Source: Flavobacteriales bacterium
Lineage (GTDB): Bacteria > Bacteroidota > Bacteroidia > Flavobacteriales_D > Crocinitomicaceae
DNA length: 64,000 nucleotides
NCBI GenBank assembly: GCA_947488235.1
Contig: CANLAQ010000002.1
Span: forward strand, 38,190 to 102,189
Direction: 5' to 3'
Part shown: piece by piece, positions 34,268 to 42,967 of the stretch
How the letters are laid out: every line of letters starts with the position of its first letter
Numbering within the stretch: the stretch's first letter is position 1
Position numbers and translations under genes: made by a program
Notes under the pieces: model-generated
Databases searched by the model: none
The model's input: the letters and a program-made list of their open reading frames with translations, nothing else
What the model was told of the DNA's origin: nothing

Positions 34268-37200
34268 ATGAACTCAAAATTACTCCTTTCTTTTATCGGC
34301 ATTTTCTTATCAACATTCGTTGTACAATCACAGATTGCTCTTTGGAATTATAATTCAATTGTTGGTGCTCCAACCACAAACAATGCAGATTTAGGCGTGG
34401 GAACTTCATCTATAGTTGGTTCTCTAGTTGCTACCACAGCTGCTACAGGCATGGATCCATTGATAAATAATGGCTGTGGCGCTCAAAATGGAACCAATCC
34501 TGGGGCTTGGTCTTTTACAGCCACTCCCGGAGCATCGAATGAGTCAAGCGGTGTGCAATACAATGTTTCGACCTTAGGGTTTCAAAATATCAAGTTTACT
34601 TGGGATCAGCGGTGGTCTAACACTTCAACGAATACAATACGCTTAAAATATACAACAGACGGAACAACATGGAATGACTTTGTAATGACAGACCAAAACA
34701 CTACTTATTGCGGGGGTGTTTTAGATGCAGGTCGTTTTCAAAATAACGCTGGAGACTTTTATAGAAGAATATCTACGGATTTTGTTTCCATTCCAGCGGT
34801 AAACAATAACCCTAATTTCGCAGTCCGAATTTTAGCTGCACACTATCAAACATCAGGACAATTTAGGCAAGCAACTAATCCTACATTAATTGCAACAGGT
34901 GGTACTTGGCGTTTTGATAATGTTATTGTTGACGGTGGAGCAAACGCATCCATTGCTGCTGCAAATAATTTTATTCAAGTGTCAGAAAATATAGGTTCAG
35001 TGAATGTTCCCATATTAATCGCCAATGCTAATGCCAACCCAATTACATTGAATTTAGGGTTTTCTGTGTATTCAAACGCTACCGATAATGTTGATTTTAC
35101 ATGGACAAACACAGTAACAATACCTGCCAATACTAATGGGATCACCAATAATGTAATTTCAATTATCGACGACTTATTACCTGAAAAAGCGGAAAGAATT
35201 ATTGTGAAAATACTATCAGGAACCAATACACGAATATCAGCAACGGAGAATTACCAAATCATTTTTATAAAAGACAATGATTACCAGGCTCCTTCGCCAT
35301 CAAACGCTTTAAACTTAACTCTTTTAACGAGTTTCAGTAATGGTGTGGCGGGAACAAACTCCGCTGAAATAGTTGCGTTCGACGAAGATGTTGATCGTTT
35401 ATTTATTGCAAATAGCATTGGAGCAAAATTAGATATTGTGAATTTTTCCAATCCGTCTCTACCTGTTTTAATATCGTCGATTTCTACTACGACTTATGGG
35501 AACATTAACTCGGTAGTTGCACATGACAGCATTGTAGCATTGGCTATAGAAAATAGTAATCCACAACTTAATGGCTCTGTCGTATTTTTGGATTACAACG
35601 GGAATTTCTTGAGCCAAGTGACGGTTGGTGCAATGCCAGACATGATCACATTTAATAAAAACTACACTAAAATCCTCACAGCGAACGAAGGAGAGCCAAA
35701 TGCAGGCTACACTGTTGATCCTGAGGGATCGGTTTCAGTTATTGATTTAACACCAGGAATTGCTAATCTAACAAATACGAATGTGACCACAATAGGTTTA
35801 ACCGCCTATAATGGACAACAGGCCACATTGACTGCGCAAGGAATTCGCATTTTCTCAACAAGTGCAACTGTAGCACAGGATTTAGAACCAGAATACATCA
35901 CCATTTCGGATGATAATACAAAAGCCTATGTGGGAATTCAAGAAGCAAATGCACTTTTGACCATAGACCTTACAAATAATACTATCATCAGCCTAGCGCC
36001 TTTAGGTTATAGCCCCTATGGAAATGGATCGAATAATGCTTTAGACGCCTCCGATCAAAGTGGCGCTGTTTTAATTACTGGAGACTTACCAATTAAAGGA
36101 GCTTATATGCCTGATGCACTAAGCTTTGGAACAATAGGTGGACAAGGGTATATTTTCACTGCCAATGAAGGCGATTCGCGTGAGTTCGGGTCAGTAGTAG
36201 ATGCTAACAGAATTAATTCGGCAACCTTTACTAATTTGGATCCATTGGCCTTTCCAGATGCAAGCATTCTTAAAAACAGTAAGTTTTTAGGTAGGCTTAG
36301 TGCTTTAAAATATTCTGGGGATACGGATGGGGATGGCGATTATGACGAATTACATGTTATGAGTGGTAGGTCTTTTAGTATTCGTAACGCTACTACTGGT
36401 GCTATTGTTTATGATTCCAAAGATTTAATCGAGCAAATAATAGCAAATCATCCAACTTTCGCCGCTATTTTTAATGCATCAAATTCTAGCGGAACGCCAT
36501 CTTTAAAAAACAGAAGTGATGATAAAGGTCCAGAGGTTGAAGGAATATATTTTCAGACAATAAATGGAAAGCCCTATGTTTATCTAGCATTAGAAAGGAT
36601 TGGCGGGGTTATGGTTTTTAATGTGGAAAACCCTACATCACCAGTTTTTGTTGCATATCGGAATAATAGATCAACAACACTTAGCGGTCCAGATTTAGGC
36701 GCAGAGGGAATTGTTACCATCCCCGCAGCGAGTTCGCCTAATGGCAATGATATTGTTATTTTGGCAAACGAGGTTAGCTCAACCTTATCTATTTATCAAG
36801 TAAATACCTGTGCTACTGCAGCAGGCGCAGTTGTTGCAGCTGCTTCCAACTCTTTTTGTGTTGGAGCGAGCACAACCCTTTCGATTCCAGGCTCATTGGG
36901 TAGCTCTTACCAGTGGTTGCTAAATGGGCAGCCAATAATTGGAGAGATATCGACACAATTGACAGCAAGCCAAGCGGGCTCATATTCTGTTATGGTAAAT
37001 AGTTTATCATTAGCCTGCTCAGATACCTCTTTAATAAAAGTAATTACAACAACACCTGCACCAATTGTTTCTGCAAGTATAGATCAATCAGTATGTTCCG
37101 GATCACCAGTAACCCTTAATGGAAGTGGTGCTTTAACATACGCATGGAATAATGGCGTAACAAATGCTGTAAGCTTTATACCGACCACAACAACAACTTA

Positions 37201-38371
37201 TACCGTAACAGGTACTGATCTACAAGGCTGTATTAATACTGCTGCGACAACCGTAACAGTTAATGCACTTCCAATTGTTTCTGCAAGTATAGATCAATCA
37301 GTATGTTCCGGATCACCAGTAACCCTTAATGGAAGTGGTGCTTTAACATACGCATGGAATAATGGCGTAACAAATGCTGTAAGCTTTATACCAACCACAA
37401 CCGCAACTTATACCGTAACAGGTACTGATCTACAAGGCTGTATAAATTCTGCTACGACAACCGTAACAGTTAATGCGCTTCCAATTGTTTCCGCGGGCGT
37501 TGACACTTCGATTTGTATCGGTCAATCATTAGTTTTGATGGGGAATGGAGCTCAAACCTACTTGTGGAATAATGGCGCTGTGAATGGGCAATCGTTTATC
37601 CCATCTTCATCTCTCAATTATACTTTGATAGGAACCAATGAGTTTGGCTGCGAAAATCAAGACGAAATATTAATCACGGTTAATAGTTTGCCTACGATTA
37701 ATGCTGGGTCTAATGCAACAATTTGTGAAGGAGAATCAATTGTAATTCAGGCTACTGGAGCCTTAACTTATACTTGGGATAATGGAGCGCCAAATGGGGC
37801 CGTAATTTATCCATCATTTCCTTCAAATCTTTATAATGTGATTGGTGTAGATGCTAATAATTGTCAAGACTCAGCAACGCTTCTTGTTACAGTAAATCCT
37901 TTGCCAGTTGTTAACACTATATCAGATACGGTTGTATGTGACTACAATTTACCACTTCAATTAAATGTTGATGGCAATGCGACTTCATTTACTTGGAGTA
38001 ATGGTACTATTGGCCTTTCTACATCGATTTCTCAAGCGGGCACCTATACAGTTACAGGAGAATTAAATGGTTGTATAGATTCGAGTAGCATTGTGGTGGT
38101 GCTTGACCCTTGTGCGGGAATTTATGAAGAAGATTTATTCAAACTATCCTACTATCCTAATCCAACTCAAAAGGAAGTATTTGTAACTTTTAACATCCCT
38201 ATATCAGGAACCATCTCTATTTTAAGCATGGACGGAAGGACCTTATTTATCGATGAGCTTATTAATCATTCGGAAATAACATTAGACTTATCTTTATTGG
38301 CGTCTGGATCTTACATAATAAAAGTAGATCAGAAAGGCACCACTAATTTAATTAAGGTAATAAAACAATAA
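34268..38371 (+). CDS. Large exported repeat protein: choice-of-anchor I propeller, Ig-like repeats, T9SS type A signal
   Basis: A 1367-residue protein from ATG 34268 (the frame opens at TTG 34244). A signal peptide ends near VVQSQ (about residue 22). Next come an N-terminal beta domain, a Calx-beta-like domain (about 235-340) and a long choice-of-anchor-I propeller-like region (about 345-855) with LTANEGEPNAGYTVDPEGSV, LEPEYITISDD and FTANEGDSREFG. Five or more Ig-like repeats of about 70 residues follow (870-1285), two nearly identical in DNA. The end is a T9SS type A sorting domain (YYPNPTQKEVFVTFN ... GSYIIKVDQKGT). It is likely a secreted or surface hydrolase or adhesin; no catalytic residue is assigned. 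Confidence 0.85.
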   Translation: MNSKLLLSFIGIFLSTFVVQSQIALWNYNSIVGAPTTNNADLGVGTSSIVGSLVATTAATGMDPLINNGCGAQNGTNPGAWSFTATPGASNESSGVQYNVSTLGFQNIKFTWDQRWSNTSTNTIRLKYTTDGTTWNDFVMTDQNTTYCGGVLDAGRFQNNAGDFYRRISTDFVSIPAVNNNPNFAVRILAAHYQTSGQFRQATNPTLIATGGTWRFDNVIVDGGANASIAAANNFIQVSENIGSVNVPILIANANANPITLNLGFSVYSNATDNVDFTWTNTVTIPANTNGITNNVISIIDDLLPEKAERIIVKILSGTNTRISATENYQIIFIKDNDYQAPSPSNALNLTLLTSFSNGVAGTNSAEIVAFDEDVDRLFIANSIGAKLDIVNFSNPSLPVLISSISTTTYGNINSVVAHDSIVALAIENSNPQLNGSVVFLDYNGNFLSQVTVGAMPDMITFNKNYTKILTANEGEPNAGYTVDPEGSVSVIDLTPGIANLTNTNVTTIGLTAYNGQQATLTAQGIRIFSTSATVAQDLEPEYITISDDNTKAYVGIQEANALLTIDLTNNTIISLAPLGYSPYGNGSNNALDASDQSGAVLITGDLPIKGAYMPDALSFGTIGGQGYIFTANEGDSREFGSVVDANRINSATFTNLDPLAFPDASILKNSKFLGRLSALKYSGDTDGDGDYDELHVMSGRSFSIRNATTGAIVYDSKDLIEQIIANHPTFAAIFNASNSSGTPSLKNRSDDKGPEVEGIYFQTINGKPYVYLALERIGGVMVFNVENPTSPVFVAYRNNRSTTLSGPDLGAEGIVTIPAASSPNGNDIVILANEVSSTLSIYQVNTCATAAGAVVAAASNSFCVGASTTLSIPGSLGSSYQWLLNGQPIIGEISTQLTASQAGSYSVMVNSLSLACSDTSLIKVITTTPAPIVSASIDQSVCSGSPVTLNGSGALTYAWNNGVTNAVSFIPTTTTTYTVTGTDLQGCINTAATTVTVNALPIVSASIDQSVCSGSPVTLNGSGALTYAWNNGVTNAVSFIPTTTATYTVTGTDLQGCINSATTTVTVNALPIVSAGVDTSICIGQSLVLMGNGAQTYLWNNGAVNGQSFIPSSSLNYTLIGTNEFGCENQDEILITVNSLPTINAGSNATICEGESIVIQATGALTYTWDNGAPNGAVIYPSFPSNLYNVIGVDANNCQDSATLLVTVNPLPVVNTISDTVVCDYNLPLQLNVDGNATSFTWSNGTIGLSTSISQAGTYTVTGELNGCIDSSSIVVVLDPCAGIYEEDLFKLSYYPNPTQKEVFVTFNIPISGTISILSMDGRTLFIDELINHSEITLDLSLLASGSYIIKVDQKGTTNLIKVIKQ
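37061..37480 (+). repeat. Two tandem 210-bp repeats inside the 1367-residue gene
   Basis: Copies at 37061-37270 and 37271-37480 are nearly identical over 210 bp (70 codons, starting CCAATTGTTTCTGCAAGTAT). A third unit from 37481 has diverged. The high DNA identity points to recent duplication or homogenisation of an Ig-like domain. Confidence 0.9.
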
Positions 38372-38528
38372 ATAAATCCGATCCAAGCCTAATTTTATTG
38401 GTCTTTTCCGAGTCAAGTTCTAGCCTGGACCCGTTATAAACAATTAGGCATTAATATCTATTTACCTCTTAATAATGCCTTAAAATACAGGCAACATCAA
38501 AGGGCCACCTTTGTTGTAAATTAAGAAA

Positions 38529-39371
38529 ATGAGAAGAGAGGTAGATATGGTTGTCATTTCAGATGTGCATTTAGGGACTTATGGATCTAGAGCCGAAGAA
38601 TTGGTAAAATACTTAAGGAGTATAAAGCCAAAAACGCTTGTGTTAAATGGAGATATTATTGATATATGGCAATTTAATAAGCGTTATTTTCCTGCATCTC
38701 ACATGCAAGTGATAAGAGAAATCACTTCCTTCCTAAGTCAAGGAACCATGGTGTATTATGTCACCGGGAATCACGACGAAATGTTACGAAAATTTACAGG
38801 CTTTAAAATCGCCAATTTTGAAATTGTAAATAAAATAGTTTTAACCCTACCTACAGGGCGCGCATGGATCTTTCATGGAGATGTATTTGATACAACCATG
38901 CGTCATTCTAAGTGGCTTGCCAAGTTGGGAGGTAAAGGGTATGATTTACTTATCATGATAAATACCCTTATGAATTGGGTAAGCGAAAAATTTGGCAAGG
39001 GTAGAATTTCACTATCAAAAAAAATCAAAAATAGTGTTAAGGGGGTCGTTAGTTTTGTAAGTAATTTTGAAATTACAGCCGCTGAATTGGCTATAGCAAA
39101 TGGTTTTGACTATGTGGTTTGTGGTCACATTCATCAACCAGAGATTAAGGAAATTCAAAACAAGGATGGTGAAAAGGTTCAATATTTAAACTCAGGGGAT
39201 TGGGTTGAAAATTCTACTTCTTTAGAATATCACGATGGAAAATGGGTATTGCATTATGAGCAACAAAGCAAAGCATCGAGTAATAAAAATGCAATTCACG
39301 AAACCCGAAAAGAAGCTATGTCCTTTGATGTTTTGTTAGCTGAAATCACACAAAATTTTGTAAAAGTTTAA
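38529..39371 (+). CDS. LpxH-like calcineurin-type phosphoesterase (UDP-2,3-diacylglucosamine diphosphatase family)
   Basis: A 280-residue metallophosphoesterase. Metal ligands are in VVISDVHLGTYGS (Asp, His), LVLNGDIIDIWQF (Asp), VTGNHDEMLRKF (Asn, His), FHGDVFD (His) and VVCGHIHQPE (His pair). The family includes lipid A enzymes that cut UDP-diacylglucosamine, but Bacteroidota carry several paralogues, so the substrate is uncertain. It is followed after 3 nt by a glycosyltransferase. No signal peptide; probably cytoplasmic and membrane-associated. Confidence 0.85.
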   Translation: MRREVDMVVISDVHLGTYGSRAEELVKYLRSIKPKTLVLNGDIIDIWQFNKRYFPASHMQVIREITSFLSQGTMVYYVTGNHDEMLRKFTGFKIANFEIVNKIVLTLPTGRAWIFHGDVFDTTMRHSKWLAKLGGKGYDLLIMINTLMNWVSEKFGKGRISLSKKIKNSVKGVVSFVSNFEITAAELAIANGFDYVVCGHIHQPEIKEIQNKDGEKVQYLNSGDWVENSTSLEYHDGKWVLHYEQQSKASSNKNAIHETRKEAMSFDVLLAEITQNFVKV

Positions 39372-39374
39372 AAT

Positions 39375-40409
39375 ATGAAAGTATTGTATGCAATTCAAGG
39401 AACTGGTAATGGCCATTTAAGTCGCGCAGAAGACATTGTCCCTTATTTACAAAAACGATGTGATGTTGATATTTTAGTGAGCGGCACGCAGTCTCAGTTA
39501 ACCCCATCTTTCCAAATCGATTATCAACTTAGAGGCATGAGTTTTATGGCTTCTAAGAAAGGAAAGGTGGCACTTTTAAAAACTGCTGTTAATACTAATA
39601 TTTTTACATTTTTTAAGGAGATAACCCAATTTCCAGCTAAAAATTATGATTTAATAATTAGCGATTTTGAGCCTATTTCTGCATGGTCAGCAAAATACCA
39701 TGGCGTTAAGTCGGTTGAATTAAGTCATCAAGCAGCCGTTGCTCATCCAAATGCACCAAAGCCTCTCGAAAAACACAGGGTGGGTAGTGCGATTTTAGGT
39801 AATTATTGCCCTAGTCACCGGAAATATGGTTTTCATTTTGAGTCTTATGCCCCTTCTATTTTTACGCCAGTGATCCGTGAAAAAATCCGTGAATTGAATT
39901 CAGAAAATTTAGGACATTATACCGTTTATCTGCCAGCTTATCACGATGATTATATAATTCAGACTTTAATGCACTTTCCGGTTGAATGGCAAATTTTTTC
40001 AAAGTATGCGCAATCGCGTTATCGCGTAAATAATGTTTGGGTTAATCCTATTGATTCAACTAAATTCACAGAAAGTTTGCGCACTTCTGAAGGGGTGCTT
40101 TGCGGCGCTGGATTCGAATTGCCAGCCGAAGCCTTATTTCTGGGTAAAAAATTAATGGTTATTCCAATGATGGGTCAATATGAACAATTGTGCAATGCGG
40201 AAAGTCTAAGGAGTTTAGGCGTAGTTGTATTGGACAAACTATGTTTGTTACAAAGAAGAACAATTAGCTCTTGGATTTTAAATACTAAAAGAATTGAAGT
40301 CTATTATCCTAATAGAACTGAAAACATAATTGACACTATTTTTAATGATCTAAGGCCAAGTCAAGAAGGGATTTCTTCACCGCAATTATCTGATCTTGTA
40401 GGGATTTAA
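39375..40409 (+). CDS. GT-B glycosyltransferase (MurG-like fold)
   Basis: A 344-residue glycosyltransferase. The N-terminal glycine-rich loop is AIQGTGNGHLSRAEDIV (7-23). The acceptor-domain segment ISDFEPISAW and the C-terminal nucleotide-sugar site GVLCGAGFELPAEALFLGKKLMVIP with QYEQLCNAESLRSLG follow. Donor and acceptor are unknown. Directly coupled to the LpxH-like gene (3-nt gap), which suggests a shared glycolipid substrate. The last 4 bases overlap convergent ppk1. Confidence 0.82.
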   Translation: MKVLYAIQGTGNGHLSRAEDIVPYLQKRCDVDILVSGTQSQLTPSFQIDYQLRGMSFMASKKGKVALLKTAVNTNIFTFFKEITQFPAKNYDLIISDFEPISAWSAKYHGVKSVELSHQAAVAHPNAPKPLEKHRVGSAILGNYCPSHRKYGFHFESYAPSIFTPVIREKIRELNSENLGHYTVYLPAYHDDYIIQTLMHFPVEWQIFSKYAQSRYRVNNVWVNPIDSTKFTESLRTSEGVLCGAGFELPAEALFLGKKLMVIPMMGQYEQLCNAESLRSLGVVVLDKLCLLQRRTISSWILNTKRIEVYYPNRTENIIDTIFNDLRPSQEGISSPQLSDLVGI

Positions 40410-42433
40410 CTTAAATCAGCATAATATTTATAGGTTTCAAGCTGTGCGTGAAACGGAGGTAAATCATTTTTACGGTATTCATTTTTAAAATCTTTAGAAA
40501 CCAGTCTTGACTTGACACTACCTCTCCATTGAAAATCAAATACCTGTAATAATTCAGCTTGAATTTTCTTATCTAAAATAGGCACTCCGACTTCAATTCT
40601 GTAATCTAAGTTGCGTTCCATGAAGTCCGCGCTCAAAATAAAGATAAGTGGTTCGCCTGCATTCTCAAATACCATTAATCTCGCGTGTTCTAAGTATCGA
40701 TCTACAATACTAATGGCTGTAATGTTTTCACTCATTCCTTTTACGCCAGGAATTAAGCAGCAAATGCCCCTAATGATTAATTCTATTTTCACTCCTGCAT
40801 TGCTTGCTGCGTATAATTTTTCGATCATAACCTCATCGGTCAAATTATTTAATTTCAATTTGATACCGGAGCTTAAACCCTTTTTGGCATTGATGATTTC
40901 TTGATCAATCCATTTAATTATTTTTCTTCTCGTATTGATAGGAGACACTATTAAATGTCTAAATTGACCACGATCTAGGTTGTTCTCTAATAAGCGAAAC
41001 ACTTTATTTATTTCTATTGAAATCGTTGGATTGGATGTTAATAGCCCGAAATCAGTATAAATTTTGGAGGTCTTTTCATTAAAATTTCCAGTCCCTACAT
41101 AACTGATATAATCTATTTTTTTATCTTCAACGCGTTTGATTTGGAGTAATTTGGAATGCACCTTTAAATTTGGAATACCATGAATTACTTTCGCCCCATT
41201 TTCCCTAAGTCTATTTGACCAATACAAGTTATTTTCTTCATCAAATCTGGCCTGTAACTCCATTACTACAGTTACTTCTTTACCGTTAAATATTGCAGCC
41301 AATAAGGCATTCATTATTTGAGATTCTTTCGTAACACGATATATATTGATGTTAATTTCTTTTACAAAGGGATCAATAGCGGCCTCTCGAAGTAAGTCCA
41401 CCACATAATCAAAGCGTTGATAGGGGAAGTATAGTAAGACATCCTCTTTAAGTATGGTTTCAATTAAACTATGCGTTTTTTCAAGTTGAATTTGCTTTGA
41501 AGGAACTTGTTTTTGAAAAATAAGGTTTTGTTTCCCGAAATCTGGAAAGCCAATAAAGTCTTTGAAATTATGGTATTTCCCTCCAGGTATGGTATTAACA
41601 CCTTTCTTTAATTCAAGTGAACCTAATAAATAATCCAAAAGGTCATTGGGCATTTTTTCATCATAAACAAATCGGACAGGCGAACCTTTTTTTCTTTGCT
41701 TCAAGCCCTTTTCAATTTTATCGAAAAAAGATGTTGAAATATCATCATCTAAATCTAAATCCGCATCTCGTGTAAATTTAAAAGTGAATGCTTCAATTTT
41801 TGAATTGATGAAAATAGAAAAAATCTCTTCAAGATGTATTCGGATGACATCATCGATTAAAATAAAAAATTGTTTATCTCCCTCCTTTAGTAGAAAAAAC
41901 CGGGACAGTACCCTAGGAATTTCAATTAATGAATATTTATTAGACTTTCCTTTAGTACTGATCTTCACGGCAAGATATATGGAATAATCTCTTAATCTTG
42001 GGAACGCATTTTTTTTATTAAGCATGATTGGAAATATAGCATGCTTTAACTCTTTGTGGAAAAAATCACTTAAGATGTCATTTTGATTTTGAGTTAAGTG
42101 TTTATCGCTTAAATGGAAAATATCATCGTTTTCTAATTCACTAACAATTTGCTGATAAGCCAGCTCAACTTTTTCCTGCTGTTTATTGACTGTTTTTCTA
42201 ATTTCCTTATATAAATCTTCTGCATTTCCGTTAAAGCCAGCAATGTTTTTCTTTTTTAGATGAAAGATTCTTTGCAGGTTGGCCACACGGACACGATAAA
42301 ATTCATCCATGTTATTGGAATAAATCCCTAAGAATCGCATCCTTTCTATAAGTGGTACTTTTGAATCTAATGCTTCTTGTAAAACACGATCATTAAAACA
42401 CAACCAACTTAATTCTCTATTGACAATTCTCAT
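40406..42433 (-). CDS. ppk1: Polyphosphate kinase 1
   Basis: Reversible synthesis of inorganic polyphosphate from ATP. With ATG 42433 it has 675 residues; the frame also allows GTG 42451. The N domain starts NRELSWLCFNDRVLQEA, and NNMDEFYRVR is typical. The autophosphorylated histidine lies in LKVHSKLLQIKR and the second catalytic histidine in LEHARLMVFENAG. ARFDEENNLYWSNRL contributes to the ATP site. Full length, a single-gene unit convergent with the glycosyltransferase. Confidence 0.95.
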   Translation of the reverse strand: MRIVNRELSWLCFNDRVLQEALDSKVPLIERMRFLGIYSNNMDEFYRVRVANLQRIFHLKKKNIAGFNGNAEDLYKEIRKTVNKQQEKVELAYQQIVSELENDDIFHLSDKHLTQNQNDILSDFFHKELKHAIFPIMLNKKNAFPRLRDYSIYLAVKISTKGKSNKYSLIEIPRVLSRFFLLKEGDKQFFILIDDVIRIHLEEIFSIFINSKIEAFTFKFTRDADLDLDDDISTSFFDKIEKGLKQRKKGSPVRFVYDEKMPNDLLDYLLGSLELKKGVNTIPGGKYHNFKDFIGFPDFGKQNLIFQKQVPSKQIQLEKTHSLIETILKEDVLLYFPYQRFDYVVDLLREAAIDPFVKEININIYRVTKESQIMNALLAAIFNGKEVTVVMELQARFDEENNLYWSNRLRENGAKVIHGIPNLKVHSKLLQIKRVEDKKIDYISYVGTGNFNEKTSKIYTDFGLLTSNPTISIEINKVFRLLENNLDRGQFRHLIVSPINTRRKIIKWIDQEIINAKKGLSSGIKLKLNNLTDEVMIEKLYAASNAGVKIELIIRGICCLIPGVKGMSENITAISIVDRYLEHARLMVFENAGEPLIFILSADFMERNLDYRIEVGVPILDKKIQAELLQVFDFQWRGSVKSRLVSKDFKNEYRKNDLPPFHAQLETYKYYADLS

Positions 42434-42494
42434 ATTTTTTTTCTTGACCACGAATTTAGTCTGCTTATGTTAAGTTATTGTAAAGTCGTGACAC

Positions 42495-42962
42495 TTATTC
42501 AAATTCAATAAGGACAGCTCCCTTATCAACTACCGCTCCTTTTTCAATACAGATTGCTTTTACAATTCCTACCCCCTCTGACTTAAGGGCGTTTTCCATT
42601 TTCATGGCCTCAAGTGAAATTAAAATATCACCAGGTTGAACTTCTTGTCCGAGCACAACATTTATATCTATTACCCTTCCTGGCATTGGGGATTTAAATT
42701 CTTTGATCTTCTTTATTTTAACTTTATCTAAGCCCAAAGCACTAATTAAATCATCTAATTCATGTTTTCTTCTGATATGAAAAACACGGTGATTTATTTT
42801 AATAACCAAGCGGTTTTCTTCTGATTTTTCTTCCTGGATTTCTCCATGAAAGACTATTCCATTATAGGTCAAATCGAAAAACTTATGATTGTGCCAAACA
42901 ACGAAGGCACCATCACCTGTTTGTACTTTTTCATCATCAAAAAACCACTGATTTGTCTCCAT
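42495..42962 (-). CDS. Biotin carboxyl carrier-like protein (second, orphan copy)
   Basis: A 155-residue protein whose C-terminal half (about 88-155) is a biotinyl domain with the attachment motif EAMKMEN (lysine modified). The N-terminal half is a domain common in Bacteroidota carrier subunits of acyl-CoA carboxylases. It is distinct from AccB at 59.8 kb (EAMKLFNEI). It probably serves propionyl- or methylcrotonyl-type carboxylation with partners encoded elsewhere. It follows ileS after 5 nt and may be co-transcribed with it, an unlinked context. Confidence 0.82.
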   Translation of the reverse strand: METNQWFFDDEKVQTGDGAFVVWHNHKFFDLTYNGIVFHGEIQEEKSEENRLVIKINHRVFHIRRKHELDDLISALGLDKVKIKKIKEFKSPMPGRVIDINVVLGQEVQPGDILISLEAMKMENALKSEGVGIVKAICIEKGAVVDKGAVLIEFE

Positions 42963-42967
42963 GTTCT

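Noticed and set aside
37061-37480. Tandem repeat considered as a CRISPR array
   Set aside because: Units are 210 bp, contiguous without spacers, and in frame within an exported protein gene.
38387-38449. Inverted repeat GCCTAATT/AATTAGGC downstream of the 1367-residue gene
   Set aside because: The 8-bp arms are 47 bp apart and no T-run follows, so it is not a convincing terminator; AT-rich chance match is likely.
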